64,000 bases of DNA, taken from NCBI RefSeq assembly GCF_009753675.1, contig NZ_WQLV01000008.1, positions 1 through 64,000 on the forward strand. The letters run 5' to 3'. Source of the stretch: Parasedimentitalea huanghaiensis (GTDB taxonomy: Bacteria > Pseudomonadota > Alphaproteobacteria > Rhodobacterales > Rhodobacteraceae). This document shows, piece by piece, positions 42,088-51,595 of the stretch (position 1 is its first letter; every line of letters starts with the position of its first letter). A program made the translations under genes and the position numbers. The notes beneath the pieces were generated by a model. The model did not search any database, had not been told where the DNA came from, and saw only the letters and a list, made by a program, of their open reading frames with translations.

Positions 42088-42202
42088 GGCTACAGTTGAA
42101 AACCAACTACTAGTTGAGAAGATTCGAAGGTCTTTGCATGCACGACTTAGCAAATTTGCAATTGCAGCAATAAGTTTCGCGACACCTTGCAGAACGATGA
42201 GC

Positions 42203-42220
42203 TTTGCAAAACTTTGCAAG
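42203..42220 (+). promoter_or_regulatory. Tandem TTTGCAAA operator of ScfR/PccR type
   Basis: TTTGCAAA (42203-42210) and TTTGCAAG (42213-42220) are repeated with a 10-bp period, about 120 bases before prpE; a third partial copy (ATTTGCAA) lies at 42154-42161. TTTGCAAA repeats are the reported binding motif of short-chain fatty acyl-CoA regulators such as PccR of Rhodobacter sphaeroides, which control propionyl-CoA genes. The regulator gene is not in the window. Confidence 0.6.
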
Positions 42221-42338
42221 CCAATCCACACTCAATCTGCAAATAAATTGCGATAATCTGCCGCGTCCTGCCGCAGATCCCTTGCCCGAGTGGCCCGCTT
42301 CCGCCTAACTCGGATACGAGAAATGGGAGGAACACAGC

Positions 42339-44231
42339 ATGTCGTACCAAGAGGTCTATCAAGCCTGGAAGAATGATCCCGAAGGGTTCTGGATGCAGGC
42401 CGCCGAGGCGATCAGCTGGGATCAACGGCCCAGTAAGGCCCTGTTCGACGAAGCTGCGCCCTCGTACGAATGGTTTTCAGACGCCCGAGTCAACACCTGC
42501 TACAACGCCGTCGACCGTCACGTCGAAGCAGGTCGCGGTGAACAGACTGCGATCATCTACGACAGCCCGATCACCCACACCAAACGCGAGATTTCATATG
42601 TTGAGCTGCGCAACCGCGTTGCCAGCCTGGCGGGGGCACTACGCGCCAAAGGCGTCGAAAAAGGCGACCGGGTCATCATCTACATGCCGATGATCCCCGA
42701 AGCTCTGGAGGCGATGCTGGCCTGTGCCCGGATCGGAGCTGTACATTCAGTGGTATTTGGTGGCTTTGCTGCGAATGAATTGGCGGTGCGCATTGACGAC
42801 GCCAAACCCAAAGCCATAATCGCTGCCTCCTGCGGATTAGAACCCAACCGTGTGGTGCACTACAAACCGCTTCTCGATGGTGCTATAGATCTGGCCGAGC
42901 ACAAGCCGGATTTCTGCGTGATATTCCAGCGAGAACAGGATGTCGCCCAATTGATCGAAGGTCGGGATGTCAACTGGCACGGGTTTCAATACGGGGTTGA
43001 GCCCGCCGATTGTGTGCCAGTCGAAGGCAATCACCCCGCCTATATCCTCTACACGTCTGGAACCACCGGGCAGCCCAAAGGCGTGATCCGCCACACGGCT
43101 GGTCAACTGGTTGCGCTGAACTGGACCATGAAGAACATCTATAACGTCGACCCCGGAGATGTGTTCTGGGCCGCATCGGATGTTGGCTGGGTCGTCGGTC
43201 ACAGCTACATTTGCTATGCGCCGCTGATCGCAGGCAACACCACGATCGTGTTCGAAGGCAAACCAATAGGCACCCCTGATGCCGGTACATTTTGGCGGGT
43301 GATTTCGGAACATAAAGTCAAAAGTTTTTTCACCGCGCCCACAGCATTCCGCGCAGTCAAGCGTGAGGACCCCACTGGCGAATTCATCAAAAAATATGAC
43401 CTTACTAATTTGGGTCAGGTCTATCTGGCAGGGGAACGCGCGGATCCCGCCACTATTCTCTGGGCACAGGACCACCTTGGTGTGCCAGTGGTCGACCATT
43501 GGTGGCAAACCGAAACCGGCTGGTCAATTGCCGCCAACCCGCTGGGCATCGAGGAACTGCCCACCAAGCTCGGCTCTCCTGCGGTCGCGATGCCAGGGTA
43601 CCAGGTGGATATTCTGGACGACGCAGGCCATCCAGTTGCAGCGGGAGAATTGGGCGCCATCGCCATCAAGCTGCCACTGCCACCGGGCACCCTGCCCAGT
43701 CTGTGGAACGCCCCGGAAAGGTTCCAATCTAGCTATCTGGACGCTTTTCCAGGCTACTATGAAACCGGTGATGCTGGCATGAAAGACGAAGACGGCTACC
43801 TCTACATCATGGCGCGCACGGACGACGTCATCAATGTAGCTGGTCACCGGCTATCAACTGGCGGCATGGAAGAAGTGTTGGCCGGTCACCCGGATGTTGC
43901 CGAATGCGCTGTAATTGGCGTTACCGATCAGTTGAAGGGGCAAATGCCGGTAGGGCTCCTCTGCCTGAATGCCACGGCGACCCGTGATCACGCCGATGTT
44001 GTTTCAGAGGTGGTCAAACTGGTGCGTGAAAAAATTGGCCCGGTTGCCGCATTCAAGTTAGCAGTGGTAGTCGATCGTCTGCCCAAAACTCGATCAGGGA
44101 AAATCCTGCGTGGCACCATGGTCAACATCGCCGATGGAGCCACATTCAAAATGCCGGCTACCATCGAGGACCCTGCCGTTCTGGACGAGATCAAGACTGC
44201 GCTGCAAACAATTGGCTATGCCGGTGAGTAA
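42339..44231 (+). CDS. prpE: Propionyl-CoA synthetase
   Basis: The 630-residue ligase activates propionate to propionyl-CoA through an acyl-AMP. ANL superfamily motifs are in order: the AMP-binding P-loop YTSGTTGQPKG (~237-247), DHWWQTETGW (~386-395), YETGDAG, and the catalytic Lys region near the C terminus (KTRSGKILRGTM). Length matches PrpE (~628). AGGAGG... GGGAGGAAC precedes the ATG. Probably controlled by the TTTGCAAA sites upstream. It is the first core gene to the right of the mobile block. Confidence 0.93.
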   Translation: MSYQEVYQAWKNDPEGFWMQAAEAISWDQRPSKALFDEAAPSYEWFSDARVNTCYNAVDRHVEAGRGEQTAIIYDSPITHTKREISYVELRNRVASLAGALRAKGVEKGDRVIIYMPMIPEALEAMLACARIGAVHSVVFGGFAANELAVRIDDAKPKAIIAASCGLEPNRVVHYKPLLDGAIDLAEHKPDFCVIFQREQDVAQLIEGRDVNWHGFQYGVEPADCVPVEGNHPAYILYTSGTTGQPKGVIRHTAGQLVALNWTMKNIYNVDPGDVFWAASDVGWVVGHSYICYAPLIAGNTTIVFEGKPIGTPDAGTFWRVISEHKVKSFFTAPTAFRAVKREDPTGEFIKKYDLTNLGQVYLAGERADPATILWAQDHLGVPVVDHWWQTETGWSIAANPLGIEELPTKLGSPAVAMPGYQVDILDDAGHPVAAGELGAIAIKLPLPPGTLPSLWNAPERFQSSYLDAFPGYYETGDAGMKDEDGYLYIMARTDDVINVAGHRLSTGGMEEVLAGHPDVAECAVIGVTDQLKGQMPVGLLCLNATATRDHADVVSEVVKLVREKIGPVAAFKLAVVVDRLPKTRSGKILRGTMVNIADGATFKMPATIEDPAVLDEIKTALQTIGYAGE

Positions 44232-44274
44232 CCGCGCCTAAACCAAACATAAGCCCCCCCGCATTGGTGGGGTC

Positions 44275-44305
44275 GGTGAGGGAGTTGTCAAACGACGCCC
44301 TCACC
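44275..44305 (+). terminator. Hairpin after prpE
   Basis: GGTGAGGG (44275-44282) pairs perfectly with CCCTCACC (44298-44305), loop 15 bases, followed by CTCTTG. Confidence 0.5.
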
Positions 44306-44432
44306 CTCTTGCCCCCCCTGCAACCGACACATGCAAAAGGGGCATATTAGCTGACTGTTCACCTTTGTGACCTTGGGTTTCCCTTGCAACTCCTCTGTCG
44401 CTGTCTAACTTGCCCCACAGGAGATTAGTGAC

Positions 44433-45863
44433 ATGACAGACAACGATATTTGGCGCCTTAGTGCCAGCGAGATTGCCAACCGCACGCGTGCTGGTGACCT
44501 AAGTGTCGAGGACAGCATTACTGCCTCGATCACCCGTATGAACATTGCAAACCCAGCCCTGAATGCCGTAGTCGAAGATCTGAGCGCGGAAGCCTTGGAA
44601 CGCGCACGCGCACTGGACAAGGCCCGCGCCGATGGCGCCGCGCCCGGCCCGTTGCAAGGCGTGCCAGTCACCATCAAGATTAACGTAGATCAGGCAGGTC
44701 ATGCGTCCTCCAACGGGGTCACGGCGCTAAAGGATCTGATTGCCCCGGCAGATGCACCTCTGGTGGCAAACTTGCAGAACGCTGGCGCCGTTGTGATTGG
44801 GCGCACCAATACGCCCGAGTTTTCCTTCCGGGCGGACACTGACAATCCACTATTTGGACGCACTCATAACCCCTGGGGCAAACACATCTCGCCGGGTGGT
44901 TCGTCTGGTGGGGCCGGCGCCGCTGTGATGGCCGGCATCGGTGCCTTGGCGCATGGAAATGACATTGGCGGATCTTTGCGCTTTCCGGCTGCAGCCAATG
45001 GCGCGGTGACGGTTAAGCCCGGATTGGGCCGTGTCCCCGCCTACAACCCCAGTCAGTCTGCCGAACGTGGCATACTGGCACAGTCGATGTCGGTACAGGG
45101 CCTGCTGACCCGCAACGCCGCCGATCTGCATCTGTCGATGCCAACTCTGATTGCTCCAGACCCACGCGATCCATTCCATGTCCCAATGCCCTGGCATGGT
45201 GCCCCAATCGAAGGACCAATCAAAGTCGCCTTTACCAAGAACACCTTTGGCTATGATCTACATCCCGAGGTCGAAGCAGCACTGGACACCGCACGCAACG
45301 CCCTGCTTGACGCCGGGTACATCGTCGAAGAAGTCGAACCGCCAAATGTCTTTGACGCAGGTCGCACGGGCTATCGTGCCCTGATGGGTGAGGTCTGGTC
45401 GCTAATGAAGAAAGATGTTGATGCTGCGGGTTCACAAACCGTGCGTGATATCTTTGCGGTCTATTTCCAGGAGTTCCCACCGTTTTTGGAAACCGAACTG
45501 CTGCAAATGATGGCCAAACGCACCTACTATGCTCGTAAGTGGTCACTATTTCTGGAACAATATCCGTTAGTGCTGACCCCCTTCCTGCCGCAGCCGTTTT
45601 TCAAACCAGATCGCGATACAGAAGGCGCTGAAGGTGTGCATGAAGTATTGGGCTGCGCGGTCTATTCCTACGCCATCAACTATATGGGCCTGCCAGCGGG
45701 TTGCGTGCCCTCTCGATTGGCGGATTTGCCCCAGGGGCCACAACCGATCAACGTACAAATTGTTGCCCGGCGCTGGCGCGAGGATCTCGCTGTCGATGCT
45801 TGTGCTGCCATCGAATCGCGCGTTGGGCGCATGTGTGACCTGCTTTGGCAGAAAATGGAGTAA
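44433..45863 (+). CDS. Amidase-signature family hydrolase
   Basis: A 476-residue amidase with the Lys-cisSer-Ser triad K82 (VTIKINVD), S157 (PGGSSGGAG) and S181 (DIGGSLRFP). The spacing, 75 and 24 residues, equals that of fatty acid amide hydrolase, so it should be active. The substrate cannot be predicted; it is not part of a gatCAB set here, so a role in scavenging amides is more likely than tRNA amidation. GGAG lies 10 bases before the ATG. Confidence 0.88.
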   Translation: MTDNDIWRLSASEIANRTRAGDLSVEDSITASITRMNIANPALNAVVEDLSAEALERARALDKARADGAAPGPLQGVPVTIKINVDQAGHASSNGVTALKDLIAPADAPLVANLQNAGAVVIGRTNTPEFSFRADTDNPLFGRTHNPWGKHISPGGSSGGAGAAVMAGIGALAHGNDIGGSLRFPAAANGAVTVKPGLGRVPAYNPSQSAERGILAQSMSVQGLLTRNAADLHLSMPTLIAPDPRDPFHVPMPWHGAPIEGPIKVAFTKNTFGYDLHPEVEAALDTARNALLDAGYIVEEVEPPNVFDAGRTGYRALMGEVWSLMKKDVDAAGSQTVRDIFAVYFQEFPPFLETELLQMMAKRTYYARKWSLFLEQYPLVLTPFLPQPFFKPDRDTEGAEGVHEVLGCAVYSYAINYMGLPAGCVPSRLADLPQGPQPINVQIVARRWREDLAVDACAAIESRVGRMCDLLWQKME

Positions 45864-45919
45864 GGCGGCATCCGCTGATACCCGCCGCTTCAGACAAAGG
45901 CGTATACAAAATCAAACGC

Positions 45920-45945
45920 GGGCGTGGGGTTGGGGCCCCACGCCC
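45920..45945. terminator. Strong 10-bp hairpin between convergent genes
   Basis: GGGCGTGGGG (45920-45929) pairs perfectly with CCCCACGCCC (45936-45945), loop 6 bases. No T run follows on either side. It lies between the convergent amidase and nadK genes and probably ends the amidase transcript. Confidence 0.55.
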
Positions 45946-46085
45946 GACGCTTGCGTACCATGCATACTCATTTAAAATACAATGGCTCCGCCTGAGGAGA
46001 CCATCGCTGCTTCCAGCCAACCAGAGGTAGTATCATTTTGTGCTGCGTCTTGTGATCCGACCTCACGTTTTCGTGTGCGAAAAGA

Positions 46086-46853
46086 TCAGGAGAACTGTTC
46101 CGAAATCAGCCGCTCTTCCAGCCCATGCCCTGGATCAAACAAAATTTTGTGACGAACCTTGGTTTCAGTGCTGATTTCAACCCAATCAATGTCAGCAATC
46201 GACTTGGAGATAGAATCCGCATCTGCGTTTACCGGCCGCTTGTCGGCCTCAAGGACGTCGAACCGCACATTCGCCCCACTTGGCAATAACGCGCCTCGCC
46301 AACGACGTGGACGAAACGCGGCGATGGGAGTCAGTGCAAGCACATCCGATCCGATCGGCACGATGGGGCCGTGCGCAGAATAATTATACGCCGTCGACCC
46401 TGCTGGGGTTGCAACCAGCGCTCCATCACAGACCAGTTCCGCCAGACGCTGCCGTCCATCAATCGAAATCTTCAACTTGGCCGCCTGTGGGCCCGCTCGT
46501 AAAAGCGAAACCTCGTTGATTGCCAAGGCTTGATGCAGTTTTCCATTTCGGTCCATCGCTCGCATGGTCAATGGGTTGATGATTTCCTGCTCAGCGGCTT
46601 GCAACCGCTTGATCAGTTCGCTTTCGTTATAGGTATTCATCAAAAAGCCAATTGTACCACGGTTCATACCGTAGACCGGTGCAGGTACATCTACGGTGGC
46701 ATGTAGCGTGTGGAGCATAAAACCATCACCGCCTAAAGCCACGATCACCTCGGCTGTATTGGGCTCAACATTACCATATCGTTTCGTCAAAACGTCGAAT
46801 GCACTTTGTGCCGATGACGTTTGACTTGCCAAAAAGGCGATTCTCATACTCAT
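46086..46853 (-). CDS. nadK: NAD kinase
   Basis: The 255-residue enzyme phosphorylates NAD to NADP. The GGDG motif is at residues 41-44 ([12 protein letters not shown]). NEVSLLR and the second conserved block [20 protein letters not shown] follow. The length is typical for alphaproteobacteria. The RBS is weak; an in-frame ATG two codons later is an alternative start. Divergent from glyA. Confidence 0.93.
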   Translation of the reverse strand: MSMRIAFLASQTSSAQSAFDVLTKRYGNVEPNTAEVIVALGGDGFMLHTLHATVDVPAPVYGMNRGTIGFLMNTYNESELIKRLQAAEQEIINPLTMRAMDRNGKLHQALAINEVSLLRAGPQAAKLKISIDGRQRLAELVCDGALVATPAGSTAYNYSAHGPIVPIGSDVLALTPIAAFRPRRWRGALLPSGANVRFDVLEADKRPVNADADSISKSIADIDWVEISTETKVRHKILFDPGHGLEERLISEQFS

Positions 46854-46972
46854 GAAATCAGTTTCCGGTGTTGCCCAATTGGTTCCGAAACAACCACACC
46901 TTTCCCCAGATGGCCAGTCTTGCCGCTCTGTCGCAGGGATTCGTCGCTTTACAGGCTTTTCGCACGGGGAAG

Positions 46973-46986
46973 TTTCCTATAGGAAA
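46973..46986. promoter_or_regulatory. 14-bp perfect palindrome before glyA
   Basis: TTTCCTATAGGAAA is an exact palindrome centred 40 bases before the glyA ATG, in the divergent nadK-glyA space. It could be the operator of an unidentified dimeric regulator. No purine or glycine riboswitch was recognised here. Confidence 0.45.
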
Positions 46987-47019
46987 TCGCCAATCCCAGT
47001 CCAACTTTACGGAGCCACC

Positions 47020-48315
47020 ATGAGCAACTCCCCCCGTGACCCCGGCTTTTTCACCCAGTCCCTGTCAGAACGTGATCCCGAGCTGTATGGCTCGATCACC
47101 AACGAGCTGACACGTCAGCGCGACGAAATCGAACTGATCGCCAGCGAGAATATCGTTTCTGCTGCCGTGATGGAAGCTCAGGGCACTGTGCTGACCAACA
47201 AATACGCTGAAGGCTACCCCGGACGCCGCTACTACGGCGGCTGCCAACATGTTGATGTTGCTGAAAACCTGGCCATCGACCGTGCCAAACAGTTGTTTGG
47301 CTGCGACTTTGCCAACGTACAACCAAACTCGGGCAGCCAGGCCAACCAGGGTGTGTTTCAGGCCCTGATCAAACCCGGCGACACCATTCTGGGCATGGAT
47401 CTGGCATCAGGTGGGCACCTGACCCACGGTGCGCGGCCCAACCAGTCGGGCAAGTGGTTCAACGCTGTGTCTTATGGTGTAAAGCGCGACGACAACCTGA
47501 TCGACTATGATCAGGTCGAAGCTCAGGCTAAAGAACACCAGCCTAAAATGATCATCGCGGGTGGCTCGGCCATTCCACGCCAAATCGACTTTGCCCGCTT
47601 CCGCGAAATCGCGGATATGGTTGGCGCCTATCTGCTGGTCGATATGGCGCATATCGCCGGTCTGGTTGCCGCAGGAGAGCACCCCTCGCCGTTTCCACAC
47701 GCCCATGTTGCCACCACCACCACTCACAAAACTCTGCGCGGTCCACGTGGCGGCATGATCCTGACCAACGATGCGGACATCGCCAAGAAACTGAATTCAG
47801 CCATCTTCCCGGGTATCCAGGGTGGTCCGCTGATGCATGTGATTGCAGCCAAGGCCGTCGCCTTTGGCGAAGCTCTGCGCCCCGAGTTCAAAGATTACCA
47901 AAAACAGGTGCGTGCAAACGCGGTTGCACTAGCGGATCAGCTGATCAAAGGCGGGCTGGACATTGTCACTGGTGGCACGGACACCCACGTGATGCTGGTG
48001 GATCTGCGCCCCAAATCGGTCACCGGCAATATCGCTGACAAGGCGCTGGGTCGCTCCCATATCACCACCAACAAGAACGGTATCCCATTTGACCCGGAAA
48101 AGCCTATGGTCACATCGGGCCTGCGTCTGGGCACCCCAGCAGGGACCACCCGTGGCTTTGGCGAAGTTGAATTCCGCCAGATCGCTGATCTGATCGTCGA
48201 AGTCGTCGACGGTCTGGCTGCCAACGGCGAAGAAGGCAATGCCGAGGTCGAAGCTGGCGTTCGCGCCAAAGTCGCTGACCTGTGCGCCAAATTCCCGCTG
48301 TATCCAAACCTGTAA
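47020..48315 (+). CDS. glyA: Serine hydroxymethyltransferase
   Basis: A 431-residue PLP enzyme that converts serine and tetrahydrofolate to glycine and methylene-tetrahydrofolate. Hallmarks: [31 protein letters not shown] and the PLP-lysine block [16 protein letters not shown] (Lys near residue 235). The start ATG at 47020 has GGAG 6 bases upstream and gives the normal N terminus; longer in-frame reading upstream is not coding. Confidence 0.96.
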   Translation: MSNSPRDPGFFTQSLSERDPELYGSITNELTRQRDEIELIASENIVSAAVMEAQGTVLTNKYAEGYPGRRYYGGCQHVDVAENLAIDRAKQLFGCDFANVQPNSGSQANQGVFQALIKPGDTILGMDLASGGHLTHGARPNQSGKWFNAVSYGVKRDDNLIDYDQVEAQAKEHQPKMIIAGGSAIPRQIDFARFREIADMVGAYLLVDMAHIAGLVAAGEHPSPFPHAHVATTTTHKTLRGPRGGMILTNDADIAKKLNSAIFPGIQGGPLMHVIAAKAVAFGEALRPEFKDYQKQVRANAVALADQLIKGGLDIVTGGTDTHVMLVDLRPKSVTGNIADKALGRSHITTNKNGIPFDPEKPMVTSGLRLGTPAGTTRGFGEVEFRQIADLIVEVVDGLAANGEEGNAEVEAGVRAKVADLCAKFPLYPNL

Positions 48316-48340
48316 ACTCTGGGAATTCAACACTTTGAAG

Positions 48341-48371
48341 CCGTCGTGGCCTGTGGCTGCGGCGGTTTTCT
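48341..48371 (+). terminator. Intrinsic terminator of glyA
   Basis: A 10-bp stem with some G-U pairs (CCGTCGTGGC 48341-48350 with GCTGCGGCGG 48356-48365), 5-base loop, followed by TTTTCTC. Confidence 0.75.
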
Positions 48372-48415
48372 CAACTCTACTGGACCACGTCGCCACCCAA
48401 TGATTAGATGCGGTT

Positions 48416-48949
48416 ATGGAGAAAAAAGAATTACGAGCACGCAGCAAATTTCTGAGCTACCTTTTGCGTCACAAGCCAGAAACCCTGCAACTGACGATGG
48501 ATCCCCAGGGCTGGGTCACCATTGATGAGATCATTGATAAGTCAGAGCATCCGATAACCCGGAGCCAAATTGAAGAGATTGTCGTCTCTAATTCCAAGCA
48601 ACGGTTTGCAATTTCTGCCGACGGCAAAAAAATCCGTGCAAATCAGGGGCATTCAATTCCAATTGATTTGGGATTGCCCGAGTGCCGCCCTCCTGAGATG
48701 CTATTTCATGGTACCGCGGCCAGCAATATCGAAGCAATCCGCACCGAGGGATTGACCCGTCAGAACCGTCACCACGTGCACCTGTCGTCAGATGCCCAGA
48801 CAGCGCGACAGGTTGGTATGCGGCACGGCAAACCTGTCGTCCTTGTTGTCGAGGCAGGTCAGATGCACGCAAGTGGCCATGTTTTTCTTTTGTCCGAAAA
48901 CGGTGTCTGGCTTTGCGATCAAGTCCCCCCACTTTTTTTGCGCCCATGA
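48416..48949 (+). CDS. kptA: RNA 2'-phosphotransferase (Tpt1/KptA)
   Basis: The 177-residue enzyme removes an internal RNA 2'-phosphate using NAD, giving ADP-ribose 1'',2''-cyclic phosphate. The family start is clear (SKFLSYLLRHKPETLQL, with R18-H19), followed by GWVTIDEI, the catalytic LFHGTAASNIEAI and HHVHLSSDAQTARQVG. The role in bacteria without tRNA splicing is uncertain. The gene overlaps the following DUF817 gene by 4 bases (ATGA). Confidence 0.93.
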   Translation: MEKKELRARSKFLSYLLRHKPETLQLTMDPQGWVTIDEIIDKSEHPITRSQIEEIVVSNSKQRFAISADGKKIRANQGHSIPIDLGLPECRPPEMLFHGTAASNIEAIRTEGLTRQNRHHVHLSSDAQTARQVGMRHGKPVVLVVEAGQMHASGHVFLLSENGVWLCDQVPPLFLRP

Positions 48950-49803
48950 GCGATTCACCAAACCGCACCCGCCAACTCGAGCGCCAGCTAGGCGACTGGA
49001 CCCGCTCCAAGTTGCCATATCTGTTGAGCGAGCTTGTCATGTTTACCCTGAAACAAGGCTGGGCAGCACTGTTTGGGACTCTTCTATTGGGTGGCATGAT
49101 TCTGAGCAGCCAAATCTGGCAGCCCGACTGGCCGCTCGCCCGCTATGACGCATTGCTAATTTATGCCATTTCCCTACAGGCGCTGTTTCTGGCCACCGGC
49201 ATGGAAAGCTGGCGTGAAGCCCGTGTCATCTTACTGTTCCACATCACCGGCACCGCGATGGAGATCTTCAAGGTCTATGCGGGCAGTTGGGGGTATCCGG
49301 GCGGCGGCGTGATGAAACTCTGGGGTGTGCCGCTGTTTTCCGGATTCATGTATGCATCCGTCGGGTCCTATATGGCGCGCGTAATCCGATTGTTTGACAT
49401 GCGGTTTGCCCCCTACCCGCCGTTCTGGACAACGGTTGTGTTAGCCGCCGCAATCTATGGGAACTTCTTTGCCCACCATTTCCTTCCCGACATCCGGCTG
49501 GCCCTATTTGCAGCGACCCTTTTGCTATTTGCCCGCACCCGGATCTGGTTTCGCATCGCAGAAACCCACTATTGGATGCCCCTGCCGCTGGCCGCCTTTT
49601 TCTCCAGCTTTTTTCTCTGGCTTGCAGAAAATATTGGAACCAGCACCAAAACATGGATCTATAGCGGTCAGGACAGTCACCAAATGGTCAGCTTGGCCAA
49701 GATGGGGTCCTGGTACCTTCTGCTCTTTGTCAGTTTTGTCACTGTCACTGTAGTGATACGGGATACGCTGTCCCGTAAGCCTTTGTGCTATAAGGCAACC
49801 TAA
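48946..49803 (+). CDS. DUF817 integral membrane protein
   Basis: A 285-residue protein with about seven membrane segments (for instance LFGTLLLGGMILSS, VPLFSGFMYASVGSYMARVI, LLLFVSFVTVTVVI). FHITGTAMEIFKVYAGSWGY, then PGGGVMKLWGVPLFSGFMYA marks DUF817. The ATG at 48946 is within the kptA stop, so coupled translation is likely. Function unknown. Confidence 0.85.
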   Translation: MSDSPNRTRQLERQLGDWTRSKLPYLLSELVMFTLKQGWAALFGTLLLGGMILSSQIWQPDWPLARYDALLIYAISLQALFLATGMESWREARVILLFHITGTAMEIFKVYAGSWGYPGGGVMKLWGVPLFSGFMYASVGSYMARVIRLFDMRFAPYPPFWTTVVLAAAIYGNFFAHHFLPDIRLALFAATLLLFARTRIWFRIAETHYWMPLPLAAFFSSFFLWLAENIGTSTKTWIYSGQDSHQMVSLAKMGSWYLLLFVSFVTVTVVIRDTLSRKPLCYKAT

Positions 49804-49852
49804 AGCCTGCGACGGTCCAGTAAGGCCTAAAACTTATGTTCGGCAGAAAACA

Positions 49853-49872
49853 CCCGGAGAACTCCGGGCGTT
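49853..49872. terminator. Bidirectional terminator
   Basis: CCCGGA (49853-49858) pairs with TCCGGG (49863-49868) around GAAC, with TTTC on the plus side and TTTTC on the minus side. It lies between convergent genes and can serve both. Confidence 0.7.
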
Positions 49873-49889
49873 TCTGACTTATCACTCGA

Positions 49890-50177
49890 TCAGATAGAAG
49901 TCTTGGGATCACTCAACGCCTCTTCCAGAAGCTTTTCATTGCGAGCCTCTTCTATGCGGCTAATCCGGTCCGCACTGGAGCGGTGATCAAAGCGATATTT
50001 TACAACGTTGATCAGGCTGAGGGTCAGCAATATGATCCCCATCGCCCAATAGCCTTTGGTGGCCAATGGCACATCTGTGGACAGCCAGAGAGAGAGGCCA
50101 AGAAGACCGTAAGCTATCGCTACACCTGCAGTGTTCAACATGATGATAAGGCTGTTGTCGTTTTTCTCGGTATACAT
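49890..50177 (-). CDS. Small two-span membrane protein, YiaA/YiaB-like
   Basis: The 95-residue protein has two hydrophobic segments (GVAIAYGLLGLSLWLS and YWAMGIILLTLSLINVV) and a charged helical tail. The layout recalls YiaA/YiaB inner-membrane proteins. It lies 37 bases downstream of the PspA-like gene on the same strand, so it is likely in the same stress-related transcript. GGAG lies 9 bases before the ATG. Confidence 0.65.
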   Translation of the reverse strand: MYTEKNDNSLIIMLNTAGVAIAYGLLGLSLWLSTDVPLATKGYWAMGIILLTLSLINVVKYRFDHRSSADRISRIEEARNEKLLEEALSDPKTSI

Positions 50178-50214
50178 GGGGTCTCTCCGTAATTCAGGTT
50201 CGTAAGTTGAAAAA

Positions 50215-50892
50215 TTATTTAGCGGTTTTCAGCCTGTTCAGCACATCACTTGCACTGCTGCGGTTGCGCGCGCCAAAGCCGGCATCGGCCAGTTCCTCGC
50301 TGATATTCGCATGACCCAGCTCACCGTCGATCTCTCGCAGGATCTCACCCTGCTCAAATGGGTCATCCTGCTCCAGTACCCGCGAAATCAAGGCTTCGGC
50401 TTCTTCCATCGGACTGTCGCCTCCCAGATGTTTATTGAGACGGCGTTGCATAGTCTGCTCGCGCTTGGTCGCACGGGCTGTCATAGCGCCTTGTTTCAGG
50501 TCAATGATGCGGCGACTGGCTGTGGCAACTGATTGGCGCAGCTGAAGGATCCGGCGATCCAAGCGATCCAGCGTTTGACGTCGCAGGGTCAATTCATTTT
50601 CCATTTCAGCCACTGCCTGGGCTGCAGTCTGCGCCAGATCTTCACGGTCGCCATCCAGCGCCTGTTTGGCGCGGCTCAGCAAATCCTTGATACGCGCTTC
50701 AAGTGTTTCAATTTGACGGTTCTCAGCACGTTGGCGCTGGATCAGGCTGGCAAGCGTCAGCTTAGCTGCCTTCAGACTGCCTTCAGATTCACGGATTTTC
50801 TGATCAATCAATTCAACCGAATAAGTGTCACGCAATTGCTCTTCTGCACGGGCATTCGCGCCGGTGATCAGAGTTCTTAAAGTTCCAAACAT
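50215..50892 (-). CDS. PspA/IM30-family membrane-stress protein
   Basis: A 225-residue coiled-coil protein (FGTLRTLITGANARAEEQLR, then ELIDQKIRESEGSLKAAKLT) of the PspA/Vipp1 family, which coats and mends the inner membrane. The ATG at 50892 has GGAG 7 bases upstream, so it is preferred over the ATG at 50916. Three TGAACNNNGTTCA-type sites lie in its upstream region, and the TetR regulator next door is the likely repressor; no pspF or pspBC genes are nearby. Confidence 0.82.
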   Translation of the reverse strand: MFGTLRTLITGANARAEEQLRDTYSVELIDQKIRESEGSLKAAKLTLASLIQRQRAENRQIETLEARIKDLLSRAKQALDGDREDLAQTAAQAVAEMENELTLRRQTLDRLDRRILQLRQSVATASRRIIDLKQGAMTARATKREQTMQRRLNKHLGGDSPMEEAEALISRVLEQDDPFEQGEILREIDGELGHANISEELADAGFGARNRSSASDVLNRLKTAK

Positions 50893-50909
50893 GTTGCTCT
50901 CCAGCTTTC

Positions 50910-50979
50910 TGAACATCGTTCATGAAAATGGTATAGGCAATATCAGAACAGCGTTCAAGAAAAAAATGAACGACGTTCA
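50910..50979. promoter_or_regulatory. Three TetR-type operators before the pspA-like gene
   Basis: Palindromes with the form TGAAC-N3-GTTCA occur at 50910-50922 (exact), 50945-50957 (AGAAC-AGC-GTTCA, one mismatch) and 50967-50979 (exact). A fourth copy lies before the TetR gene. They are 35 and 22 bases apart. Confidence 0.75.
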
Positions 50980-50986
50980 GAAAAAC

Positions 50987-51580
50987 TTAACCGCCAATTT
51001 GCGACAAGATCTGCGCGATCATCTGCTTGATTTTGTCCAGTGGTACAGCCGAGATCCGCTGTTCCAATCCAAGCAGTACAATTCCATGCACAGCCGAAAA
51101 CAAGGCCCGCACCATCAGGTCCAGCTCCTCAGGCGTATCATTTGGAAACAGCTCGGCCACCGGACGGGCAATATTGGCAAAGAGGTCTCGTAGCGCCTGA
51201 ACGTACCATTCCGGCACGCGGTCGCCTGCTTGCATTTTCAGATCAAACAGAGCCCGCCACAGGTTGGTGTTCTCTGCAGCAAAGGCAAGATAGGCGTTGC
51301 TCATCAAAATCAGCCGTTGCGTTGCAACTTCGGCTTCCGCGCCTTGAACTGATGCGGCAACCTGCTGCCCCAGTTTCTGAAACGTTCGACCATTTACGGC
51401 CATAATCAGCGCATTCAGATCATCATAGGCCGTATATATCGCCCCTACCGCACAGCCAACGTCGCCAGCCAGATCACGGGCTCTTAAGGCCACCGCCCCG
51501 TCACGGTCTATTCGGCTTTCGGCTGCTACCACTAATTTTTCGCGCAGATCTGCCCTACGTTGCTCAGCTTTGCTTGCCAT
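50987..51580 (-). CDS. TetR-family repressor
   Basis: A 197-residue protein with an N-terminal TetR helix-turn-helix (VALRARDLAGDVGCAVGAIY, then TAYDDLNALIMAVNG) and a helical ligand-binding C-terminal part. The ATG at 51580 follows a weak AGGTACT sequence and is preferred over an in-frame GTG/ATG 36 bases earlier. An exact TGAACTGCGTTCA palindrome at 51596-51608 lies just before it, so autorepression is likely; the same sites precede the pspA-like gene. Confidence 0.85.
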   Translation of the reverse strand: MASKAEQRRADLREKLVVAAESRIDRDGAVALRARDLAGDVGCAVGAIYTAYDDLNALIMAVNGRTFQKLGQQVAASVQGAEAEVATQRLILMSNAYLAFAAENTNLWRALFDLKMQAGDRVPEWYVQALRDLFANIARPVAELFPNDTPEELDLMVRALFSAVHGIVLLGLEQRISAVPLDKIKQMIAQILSQIGG

Positions 51581-51595
51581 AGTACCTCTATTTCC

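Larger units (their letters stand above)
41993..42338. other. Junction between cargo and core chromosome
   Basis: This 346-base space holds the right 57-bp repeat, a small dyad (CAACT-ACT-AGTTG at 42102-42114) and the prpE regulatory region with TTTGCAAA-type motifs. No gene supported. Confidence 0.6.

Noticed and set aside
46852-47019. 56-residue N-terminal extension of GlyA
   Set aside because: The family start, RBS and palindrome all place the true ATG at 47020; the extension would cover the promoter region.
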